10,634 bases of DNA from Pseudomonadota bacterium (GTDB taxonomy: Bacteria > Pseudomonadota > Gammaproteobacteria > Burkholderiales > Burkholderiaceae_C), in NCBI GenBank assembly GCA_023418355.1, contig JAEZZU010000323.1, positions 1 through 10,634 on the forward strand, read 5' to 3'. The first letter of the stretch is position 1, and each line of letters opens with the position of its first letter. A program made the position numbers and the translations under genes. The notes beneath the pieces are model-generated. The model had not been told where the DNA came from. It made no database searches and saw only the letters and a program-made list of their open reading frames with translations. Shown in pieces: positions 1 to 5,062 of the stretch.

Positions 1-116
1 GAGATGCGGTTGTACTGCTGCATGTCGCCCATGATGTCTTCGCGCGAGAGCAGAAAGTCCAGTTCTTCAAGGCGCTGGGCATAGCGCTCCAGCTGGGTGC
101 GCAGGAATGGTTTCAT
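1..116 (-). CDS. prfA: Peptide chain release factor 1 (RF1), N-terminal part only
   Basis: Only the first 38 codons are in the window; the gene continues beyond position 1. The minus-strand reading starts MKPFLRTQLERYAQRLEELD and goes on with LLSREDIMGDMQQYNRI, which fits the N-terminal helical domain of bacterial RF1, the cytoplasmic factor that ends translation at UAA and UAG. The GGQ and PxT motifs lie outside the window and cannot be checked. The position directly downstream of hemA on the same strand matches the common hemA-prfA order of proteobacteria and supports the call. No clear Shine-Dalgarno sequence is visible before the ATG (the preceding bases read ctttcagactgacc), but the start matches the usual RF1 N-terminus. 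Confidence 0.88.
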   Translation of the reverse strand, partial: MKPFLRTQLERYAQRLEELDFLLSREDIMGDMQQYNRI

Positions 117-145
117 GGTCAGTCTGAAAGGGAGAGATGCTACGC

Positions 146-193
146 AAAAGGTAGCTGGAGGCGCTTGCGTAGCAAGCGCTGTCAGGTGATTTG
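146..193. repeat. Hairpin repeat element between hemA and prfA (copy 1)
   Basis: This intergenic stretch contains a perfect 8-bp stem, GCGCTTGC (161-168) and GCAAGCGC (172-179), with a 3-base loop. It is preceded by a TAGCTG-N3-GCGCT signature at 152-165. The same signature occurs on the opposite strand at 6163-6176. The layout (A-run, TAGCTG, GCGCTTG...CAAGCGC, then TGATTTGG) resembles a dispersed intergenic element that I recall from Comamonadaceae genomes; that family assignment is from memory and was not searched. It begins about 25 bases after the hemA stop and could stabilise the hemA 3' end or weaken read-through into prfA. There is no good T-run on the minus-strand side, so I do not call it a terminator. 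Confidence 0.55.
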
Positions 194-218
194 GCGCCAG
201 GCCGGAGTGACAGGAACG

Positions 219-1514
219 CTAACGCTCGCCGGACTTGCCGGAGCGCAGGAACAGTCTGGAGACGGTGTCTACCGTCTGGGCACGCTCTTCGGGCGAGCCC
301 TTGTGCAGGGCAGCCAGCGTGCCGTGCAGCATTTTCTGGGTCAGGCCGCGCGACAGGGCTTCCAGCACGGCGTCAACGTCCTCGCCCTTGGCGAGCAGCT
401 TCTTGGCACGGGCAATTTCCAGCGCACGCCATTCGTCGGTCTGGGCGTTGAGCTGCTGGATCAGGGGCACCACGCCACCCTGGGCGCGCTGCTGCATCCA
501 CTGCAGGAAGTTGCGCACACCGGCGTCGATGATGACTTCGGCCTGTGCCACGGTGGCCTGGCGCTGGGCCTGGGCGGTACGCACCACGCTGGCCAGATCG
601 TCCACGGTGTACAGATACACGTCACGCAGGTTCTTCACCTGGGGTTCGATGTCGCGGGGCACGGCAAGGTCCACCATGAACATGGGGCGGTGCTTGCGTT
701 TCTTCAGCGCGCTTTCAATCGCACCCAGGCCAATGATGGGCAGGGTGGATGCTGTGCAGCTGATGATGGCGTCGTATTCGTGCAGGTGGCTGGGAATCTC
801 GGCCAGCGGCATGACGCTGGCGCCAAAGCGCTCGGCCAGCTTTTCGCCGCGCTCCATGGTGCGGTTGGCAATCGTGATGTGGGCCGGACGCTTGGCCGCA
901 AAGTGGGTGGTGGCCAGCTCAATCATCTCGCCCGCACCAACGAACAAGATGCGGATCTGGCTCAGGTCTTCAAACAGCTGCCCGGCCAGGCGCACGGCGG
1001 CAGCGGCCATGGAGATCGAGTGCTCGCCAATCTCGGTGGACGAGCGCACTTCCTTGGCCACGGCAAAGCTGCGCTGAAACAGCTGGCTCAGCGTGCTGCC
1101 CAGCGCACCGGCTTCTTCAGCAGCGCGCACGGCATTCTTCATCTGGCCCAGAATCTGGGTTTCGCCCAGCACCATGGAGTCCAGGCCCGAAGCCACACGG
1201 AAAGCGTGGCGGGCTACGGAGCCGTCTTCAAGCAGGTAGGAGTGCGAGCGCAGCACATCGGGGCTGACGCCGCCAGACTCTGCCAGCCATTGCAGGGTAT
1301 GGTCGAGCGCAGGTGCGTCAGCAGCGCAGTAGATTTCGGTGCGGTTGCAGGTGGAGAGGATGGCGGTTTCCACCTCTGGATGCCGCGTAGCACTGGTCAA
1401 AGCGCTGCGCAGCCCATGCAGCGTGGGTGCGATTTGGTCGATCGCAAATGCAAAACGGCCCCGTAGATCCAACGGTGCCGTGTTGTGGTTGATACCTAAA
1501 GCCCAGACTGCCAT
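219..1514 (-). CDS. hemA: Glutamyl-tRNA reductase
   Basis: A 431-residue protein, the normal length for the family. It catalyses NADPH-dependent reduction of glutamyl-tRNA(Glu) to glutamate-1-semialdehyde, the first committed step of C5-pathway tetrapyrrole (heme, siroheme) synthesis in the cytoplasm. The N-terminus MAVWALGINHNTAPLDLR is typical. The nucleophile is Cys56 in the motif STCNRTE (54-60). LDSMVLGETQILGQ (111-124) is the conserved catalytic-domain motif, GAGEM (193-197) is the NADPH-binding Rossmann loop, and ANRT with the downstream SCTAS segment follows as expected. The C-terminal third is the helical dimerisation domain. The ATG was chosen because it matches the conserved N-terminus. 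No Shine-Dalgarno sequence precedes it, and a TATAAT lies only 8 bases upstream. It is followed on the same strand by prfA, and a divergent membrane-protein gene lies upstream. Confidence 0.97.
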   Translation of the reverse strand: MAVWALGINHNTAPLDLRGRFAFAIDQIAPTLHGLRSALTSATRHPEVETAILSTCNRTEIYCAADAPALDHTLQWLAESGGVSPDVLRSHSYLLEDGSVARHAFRVASGLDSMVLGETQILGQMKNAVRAAEEAGALGSTLSQLFQRSFAVAKEVRSSTEIGEHSISMAAAAVRLAGQLFEDLSQIRILFVGAGEMIELATTHFAAKRPAHITIANRTMERGEKLAERFGASVMPLAEIPSHLHEYDAIISCTASTLPIIGLGAIESALKKRKHRPMFMVDLAVPRDIEPQVKNLRDVYLYTVDDLASVVRTAQAQRQATVAQAEVIIDAGVRNFLQWMQQRAQGGVVPLIQQLNAQTDEWRALEIARAKKLLAKGEDVDAVLEALSRGLTQKMLHGTLAALHKGSPEERAQTVDTVSRLFLRSGKSGER

Positions 1515-1522
1515 GGGGCGTG

Positions 1523-1528
1523 ATTATA
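1523..1528 (-). promoter_or_regulatory. Candidate -10 box of hemA, predicting a leaderless or near-leaderless mRNA
   Basis: The minus strand reads TATAAT exactly at 1528-1523. A start site about 7 bases downstream would fall near 1516, only about two bases before the hemA ATG (1514-1512). The intervening bases (CACGCCCC) hold no Shine-Dalgarno sequence. A convincing -35 hexamer at 16-18 bp spacing is not visible (the region reads CAGCGC), so the promoter may be weak or activator-dependent. The box match is seen directly; promoter function is inferred. Confidence 0.5.
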
Positions 1529-1585
1529 AAATTTGCCGCTGTTTTGCGCTGCCCATGTGTTCAAAGCCTTGATCTGTGTCATTTC

Positions 1586-1870
1586 ATGTCTGCCCTTGAC
1601 TTTCTCATTCATGTGTTGAGCTTTGTAGCGCCCGCAGTGTTTGTAGCGGTGGCGCTGGCCGCGGGTGCCCGTCTGGTGTGGCGCAAAAAAGCACACTTGC
1701 TGCCATGGTATGGGATGGCAGGTGTCAATGCCTTGCTCGGCATCGTGGTGCTGGCCATGGGCCTGGTGCTCACCGGCCAGGATGGGCGCATGCTCACCTA
1801 TGCTGCTCTGGTGCTGGCGCTGGGCAGCTGCCAGTGGCTGATGTCGGGCGGCTGGCGCAAGGGCAGCTGA
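1586..1870 (+). CDS. Small three-helix inner-membrane protein of unknown function
   Basis: A 94-residue protein starting MSALDFLIHVLSF. Three hydrophobic segments are visible, at about residues 6-27, 41-63 and 68-86, joined by a short basic loop (RLVWRKKAH, 29-37) and a short polar turn (GQDGR, 64-68). By the positive-inside rule the basic loop, and the C-terminal WRKGS, are probably cytoplasmic. I recognise no catalytic motif. The reading frame is open back to an ATG at 1520, which would add 22 residues (MIIKFAAVLRCPC...). I reject that start because it overlaps the hemA promoter region and precedes a clean membrane-helix N-terminus. It is divergent from hemA and convergent with the LysR gene, with 21 bases between their stops. 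It resembles uncharacterised small membrane proteins of Comamonadaceae, but I assign no function. Confidence 0.72.
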   Translation: MSALDFLIHVLSFVAPAVFVAVALAAGARLVWRKKAHLLPWYGMAGVNALLGIVVLAMGLVLTGQDGRMLTYAALVLALGSCQWLMSGGWRKGS

Positions 1871-1891
1871 GCCATGCTGCCTTCGCGCGGC

Positions 1892-2800
1892 CTACTGCTC
1901 CACGGCGTAGCGCTGGTTGTCTGCGGCGGCCTGTGTCAACAGCCACTGGCGGAAGTCTTCCATGGCATGTGACGCAGGGCGGCCCGCAGGCTGGCACAGA
2001 AAGTAGCCGCGCTCCAGCTGAAACGGCCTGTGGATGGGAATGGCGATGCGCCCGGCGGTCAGATCATCCTCAATCAGGCAGCGCTGCACTACGGCCACGC
2101 CCATGCCTGCAATCACCGCCTGCACCAGCATGCCCACCTGTTCAAAGTCCGCCACGGGGGCCGGGTAGGGGCCGTCACAGCCCATTTTTTCAAACCAGCG
2201 TGACCAGTTGTCCGGGTAATTGGTGTGCGCCAGCAGTGGTCGGCGCAGCAAATCCTGAGGTCGGCAGATGCTCAGTGCATCCTGCGGCAGGCAGATGGGC
2301 ACCAGATCGCGGCCTATGAGGTAGTCGGCCACCACGGTGTCCGGGAAGGGCATGCTGCCAATGCGAATCCAGGCGTCAATGTCCGGTGCGGTCAGCAGAT
2401 CGTCCCGGCGGTAGGGGGCGAAGGACAGCACGGTGTCTGGGTAGCGGGCATTGAAGTCCGGCAGCCGTGGAATCAGCCAGTGGCTGAACAGCGTGGGCGG
2501 CATGGACAGGCGCACGCGGCGGCCTTCGCGTTTGCGGCGCATGGCCTGGGTGGTGGATTCAATGGTGAAGATGGCCGGTGCAATCGCATCCAGGTACTGG
2601 CGGCCAGCGGTGGTCAGCACATTGCGCTTGCCCTGGCGCTCAAACACGGCAAAGCCCAGATGCTCTTCCAGACGCGCAATCGCGCGGCTGATGGCGCCCT
2701 GCGTGACCTGCAGCGATTCAGCGGCCTGGGTGTAGCTGCCCAGGCGCGCGGCCTGGGCAAAAGCATGGAGTTCGGAAATGGAGGGCGACTGCAGTCTCAT
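1892..2800 (-). CDS. LysR-family transcriptional regulator (GcvA-like type)
   Basis: A 302-residue protein of normal LTTR length. The winged helix-turn-helix occupies about residues 8-67: ELHAFAQAARLGSYTQAAE, then LQVTQGAISRAIARLEEHLG, then FERQGKRNVLTTAGRQYL. The QGAISRAIARLE recognition helix and the wing are intact. Residues from about 90 onward form the two-lobed effector-binding domain (RRVRLSMPPTLFSHWLIPRL and VGMLVQAVIAGMGVAVVQRC are typical LTTR segments). The exact effector is not readable from the sequence. It is divergently transcribed from the Bug-type binding protein at 2920, the classic LTTR arrangement, so it probably controls that gene and the amidohydrolase behind it. A T-N11-A dyad lies only 10-24 bases upstream of its own ATG, which suggests autorepression. 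No Shine-Dalgarno sequence is obvious at the chosen start. Confidence 0.9.
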   Translation of the reverse strand: MRLQSPSISELHAFAQAARLGSYTQAAESLQVTQGAISRAIARLEEHLGFAVFERQGKRNVLTTAGRQYLDAIAPAIFTIESTTQAMRRKREGRRVRLSMPPTLFSHWLIPRLPDFNARYPDTVLSFAPYRRDDLLTAPDIDAWIRIGSMPFPDTVVADYLIGRDLVPICLPQDALSICRPQDLLRRPLLAHTNYPDNWSRWFEKMGCDGPYPAPVADFEQVGMLVQAVIAGMGVAVVQRCLIEDDLTAGRIAIPIHRPFQLERGYFLCQPAGRPASHAMEDFRQWLLTQAAADNQRYAVEQ

Positions 2801-2809
2801 GCATGAATT

Positions 2810-2824
2810 ATTACCTTTGGTAAT
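2810..2824. promoter_or_regulatory. Candidate LysR operator (T-N11-A dyad)
   Basis: The sequence ATTACC-TTT-GGTAAT is a perfect 6-bp inverted repeat with a 3-base spacer and contains the T-N11-A pattern of LTTR boxes. It lies in the lysR/Bug intergenic region, 10 bases from the lysR start codon and 95 bases from the Bug start codon. That placement fits both autoregulation of the regulator and activation of the divergent gene. The dyad is seen directly; the binding protein is inferred from context. Confidence 0.6.
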
Positions 2825-2868
2825 GCATGCTTGTTTTTTTGTCTCTTTTCACTTTTTTACAAGCAGAA

Positions 2869-2886
2869 AAGAATGTGTGCATTCTT
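2869..2886. promoter_or_regulatory. Second dyad in the lysR/Bug intergenic region
   Basis: AAGAATG-TGTG-CATTCTT is a perfect 7-bp inverted repeat with a 4-base centre, 33 bases upstream of the Bug ATG. It lies where the core promoter or 5' leader of the Bug gene would be, so it could be an additional regulator site or a small leader hairpin. I cannot place a convincing -35/-10 pair in this T-rich stretch (2831-2860). Confidence 0.35.
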
Positions 2887-2907
2887 CTCATACCTGTTCC
2901 CCAACCT

Positions 2908-2913
2908 AGGAGA
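2908..2913 (+). promoter_or_regulatory. Ribosome binding site that fixes the start of the first Bug gene
   Basis: AGGAGA stands 6 bases before the ATG at 2920. The frame is open further upstream to 2827, but that extension (MLVFLSLFTFLQ...) has no such site and would bury the signal peptide about 31 residues inside the protein. The site therefore decides for 2920. Confidence 0.85.
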
Positions 2914-2919
2914 AACCCC

Positions 2920-3903
2920 ATGAATCTGCGCCGCACTCTGCTGAAGACTGTTGCTGCTGCTGCCACCGTGGCCGCCATCGCGCCTGCTGCCTGGGCTGCT
3001 GACAACTATCCCAGCCGTCCCATCAAGCTGATCGTGCCTTTTGGGGCAGGAGGCTCTACCGACATCGTGGCCCGCCTGCTGGCGGACAAGATGGGCCCCA
3101 TCCTGGGCCAGGCGGTGGTGATCGAAAACAAGGGCGGTGCAGGCGGCTCCATTGGCGCTGCGGAAATTGCCAAGTCGGCCCCCGATGGCTACACCATCGG
3201 CATGGCGACCGTGTCTACCCACGGTGCCAACCCCGCGATCATGAAAAAGCTGCCCTATGACGCCAAGAAGGACTTTGCCCCCATCACCAATGTGATGGCG
3301 GTGCCCAGCGTGTTCGTGGTGCACCCCAGCGTGCCTGCCCAGACCATGCAGGAGTTCATTGCGCTGGCCAAGAAGGAACCCGGCAAGTACAGCTTTGCCT
3401 CGCCCGGCACAGGTTCGCTGGGGCATGCCAATATTGAGAACTTCATGAACCTGGCGGGGATTGATCTGCTGCACATTCCTTACAAGGGTGCAGGCCAGGC
3501 GCTGAACGATGCGCTGGGCGGCCAGGTCAATGCCATGACCGACAACCTGTCTTCCTCGCTGTCCAACATCCAGGCCGGCAAGCTGCGTCCGCTGGCCGTG
3601 CTGGCGCTCAAGCGCACCGAAGTGCTGCCTGATGTGCCGACCTATGCGGAGCTGGGTTTCCCTGAAATGGGCGATGGTGGCTGGTTTGGTCTGGTTGCCC
3701 CCGCTGGCACGCCCAAGGAAATTATTGACAAGCTCAATGCAGCAGCCCACAAGGCCATGCAAGACCCTGGCTATCTGCAAAAGCAAAAGGACATTGCAGG
3801 CGAAGGCATGGCCAATACGCCTGAAGAGTTTGCCAAGCAGATTGATGCTGCCATTGAGCGCTACACCGCCGTGGCCAAGCGAGCCAACATTACCATTGAT
3901 TGA
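2920..3903 (+). CDS. Bug/TctC-family periplasmic solute-binding protein (first copy)
   Basis: A 327-residue protein. A signal peptide with twin Arg/Lys n-region (MNLRRTLLK), an Ala-rich core and the AWA-AD cleavage site near residue 26 directs it to the periplasm. The mature protein begins YPSRPIKLIVPFGAGG and has the family motifs GGSTDIVARLLADKMG, VIENKGGAGGSIGA, DGYTIGMA, YDAKKDFAPIT and IPYKGAGQALNDALGGQV. Bug/TctC proteins are Venus-flytrap receptors that mostly bind carboxylates. Some work with TctA/TctB membrane subunits and many betaproteobacterial copies stand alone. No tctA or tctB gene is visible here, so this is an orphan receptor whose partner must lie elsewhere. It is divergent from a LysR gene, and its stop overlaps the start of the amidohydrolase gene by one base (TGATG), so the two are probably co-transcribed and translationally coupled. 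The ligand is unknown. Confidence 0.93.
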   Translation: MNLRRTLLKTVAAAATVAAIAPAAWAADNYPSRPIKLIVPFGAGGSTDIVARLLADKMGPILGQAVVIENKGGAGGSIGAAEIAKSAPDGYTIGMATVSTHGANPAIMKKLPYDAKKDFAPITNVMAVPSVFVVHPSVPAQTMQEFIALAKKEPGKYSFASPGTGSLGHANIENFMNLAGIDLLHIPYKGAGQALNDALGGQVNAMTDNLSSSLSNIQAGKLRPLAVLALKRTEVLPDVPTYAELGFPEMGDGGWFGLVAPAGTPKEIIDKLNAAAHKAMQDPGYLQKQKDIAGEGMANTPEEFAKQIDAAIERYTAVAKRANITID

Positions 3904-4805
3904 TGCAAGACTTGCCTGACTTTCTGAAGCCCCGCCCGGATGCCCCAGTGCTGGTGCATCCGCCGCAGGGCGAGGTGCTGCCGCTGGTGTGCGATTCGCC
4001 CCACAGCGGCACGGCCTACCCGGCAGACTTTGGCACCTGCGTGCCCTTGCAGCTGCTGCGCCGAGGCGAAGACTCGCTGGTGCAGCAGCTGTGGGAGAGC
4101 CTGCCCGAGCATGGCGCGACGCTGATTGAGGCCACCTTCCCGCGCACCTACATCGATCCCAACCGCGAGGAAGGCGATATCAACCCCGCCATGCTGGATG
4201 GGCCGTGGCCTGTGCCGCTGATGCCCAGCGTGAAGACGCAGCAGGGGCTGGGCCTGATCTGGGAAAAGATCAACCAGGCGGGCAAGCCCACGCCCATGTA
4301 TGACCGCAAGCTCAGCGTGGCCGAGGTGCAGCAGCGCATTGAGCGCTACTGGCGCCCCTACCATGCGGCGCTGTCGCAGGCGATCCGCTGGAGCGTGGAC
4401 CGCTTTGGCGGTGTGTGGCACATCAACCTGCATTCCATGCCCAGCGATGTGTTTGTGCGCCTGGGCCAGCCCGAGCGCCAGCTGGCGGACTTTGTGCTGG
4501 GCGACCGTGATGGCACGACCTGCGACCCGGCCTTTATCCGCCTGATTGGCGATACGCTGGCCAGCCAAGGCTATAGCGTGGCCTATAACGACCCGTACAA
4601 GGGCGTGGCGCTGATTGGCCAGATTGGGCAGCCGGAGTACCAGCGCCACAGCCTGCAGATCGAGATCAACCGCCGCATCTACCTGAACGAGGACACGCGC
4701 GAGCCGAACAGCCATTTCGCGCAGGTGCAGCAGCACCTGCAGGAAGTGATGCGCGTGGTGGCACAGTATGTGCGTGAGCAGATGCGTGACCTGCACCGCG
4801 CCTGA
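3903..4805 (+). CDS. N-formylglutamate amidohydrolase family protein
   Basis: A 300-residue cytoplasmic enzyme of the N-formylglutamate amidohydrolase (FGase) family, whose characterised members hydrolyse N-formyl-L-glutamate to formate and glutamate in histidine catabolism. Visible family motifs are VCDSPHSG (29-36), FPRTYIDPNREEGD (79-92), WHINLHSMPS (172-181), NDPYKG (229-234) and LQIEINRRIYL (251-261). His34, His177 and Glu254 are plausible metal or catalytic residues, judged by motif position. The ATG at 3903 overlaps the preceding TGA. A TTG one codon upstream (3900) is in frame, but the ATG is the better start. No Shine-Dalgarno sequence is needed beyond coupling to the Bug gene. No other histidine-utilisation gene is in the window, so the real substrate may be another N-formyl or N-acyl amino acid. 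The hutG symbol is withheld for that reason. A strong terminator follows. Confidence 0.88.
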   Translation: MQDLPDFLKPRPDAPVLVHPPQGEVLPLVCDSPHSGTAYPADFGTCVPLQLLRRGEDSLVQQLWESLPEHGATLIEATFPRTYIDPNREEGDINPAMLDGPWPVPLMPSVKTQQGLGLIWEKINQAGKPTPMYDRKLSVAEVQQRIERYWRPYHAALSQAIRWSVDRFGGVWHINLHSMPSDVFVRLGQPERQLADFVLGDRDGTTCDPAFIRLIGDTLASQGYSVAYNDPYKGVALIGQIGQPEYQRHSLQIEINRRIYLNEDTREPNSHFAQVQQHLQEVMRVVAQYVREQMRDLHRA

Positions 4806-4827
4806 AGCTGCACAGCTTGCACACCCG

Positions 4828-4852
4828 GGGCTGCCTTCTGGCAGCCCTTTTT
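4828..4852 (+). terminator. Intrinsic terminator after the amidohydrolase gene
   Basis: A perfect 8-bp GC-rich stem (GGGCTGCC, 4828-4835, with GGCAGCCC, 4840-4847) with the loop TTCT is followed directly by TTTTT. It lies 23 bases after the stop codon and closes the Bug-amidohydrolase unit. Confidence 0.9.
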
Positions 4853-4935
4853 GATGGTGGTGCATCCTCTTGAATGGGCACTTGATGCTGCGCAAATCAA
4901 GCAGAGGGGATACGCAATTGCGGTGGCTGCATCAC

Positions 4936-4963
4936 TTTCGAACGCCTGATTGCTGCCTAGAAT
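4936..4963 (+). promoter_or_regulatory. Candidate sigma-70 promoter of the second Bug gene
   Basis: TTTCGA (4936-4941), a 16-bp spacer and TAGAAT (4958-4963) form a reasonable -35/-10 pair after the upstream terminator. Transcription would begin near 4970, giving a leader of about 93 bases that carries the hairpin at 5005-5030. The pair is the best I see in the 210-base gap but is not strong at -35. Confidence 0.4.
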
Positions 4964-5004
4964 CCGCGCCAATGCGCCAAACCATGGAACGGGTGATGGT
5001 GGCA

Positions 5005-5043
5005 ACAGCCCGGCTGAGGCCAGCGGCTGTGCAATGGTTTTTT
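5005..5043 (+). promoter_or_regulatory. Leader stem-loop with T-run upstream of the second Bug gene
   Basis: ACAGCC (5005-5010) pairs with GGCTGT (5025-5030). Inside it GCTG (5013-5016) pairs with CAGC (5021-5024) around the loop AGGC, leaving a 2-base bulge. This makes a 10-bp stem. Seven bases later comes TTTTTT (5038-5043), and the gene starts 20 bases after that. The gap between stem and T-run is longer than in a standard intrinsic terminator, so this may be a weak attenuator or only a leader structure. Confidence 0.35.
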
Positions 5044-5062
5044 ATTTCTAGAGAGCAAAGCT

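Noticed and set aside
165..1466. A 433-codon plus-strand open frame opposite hemA
   Set aside because: It is the antisense shadow of hemA. Its composition (rich in Gly, His, Gln, Ala, Leu) is typical of reverse-strand frames in high-GC genes, while the minus strand holds every hemA motif.
1520..1585. An upstream ATG extending the small membrane protein by 22 residues
   Set aside because: It overlaps the hemA promoter region and adds a Cys-rich, non-membrane stretch with no ribosome site. The ATG at 1586 directly precedes the first helix.
2827..2919. An upstream ATG extending the first Bug protein by 31 residues
   Set aside because: The extension lies in the AT-rich regulatory region, has no ribosome site and would displace the signal peptide; AGGAGA before 2920 settles the start.
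4805..4818. AAGCTG-CA-CAGCTT palindrome after the amidohydrolase stop
   Set aside because: A 2-base loop is too tight for a hairpin, and the proper terminator follows 10 bases later. It could be a chance palindrome.
3861..4895. A 344-codon minus-strand open frame opposite the amidohydrolase gene
   Set aside because: Antisense shadow: it is His/Gln/Leu-rich with no family motif, overlaps both the real gene and its terminator, and the plus strand has clear N-formylglutamate amidohydrolase motifs.
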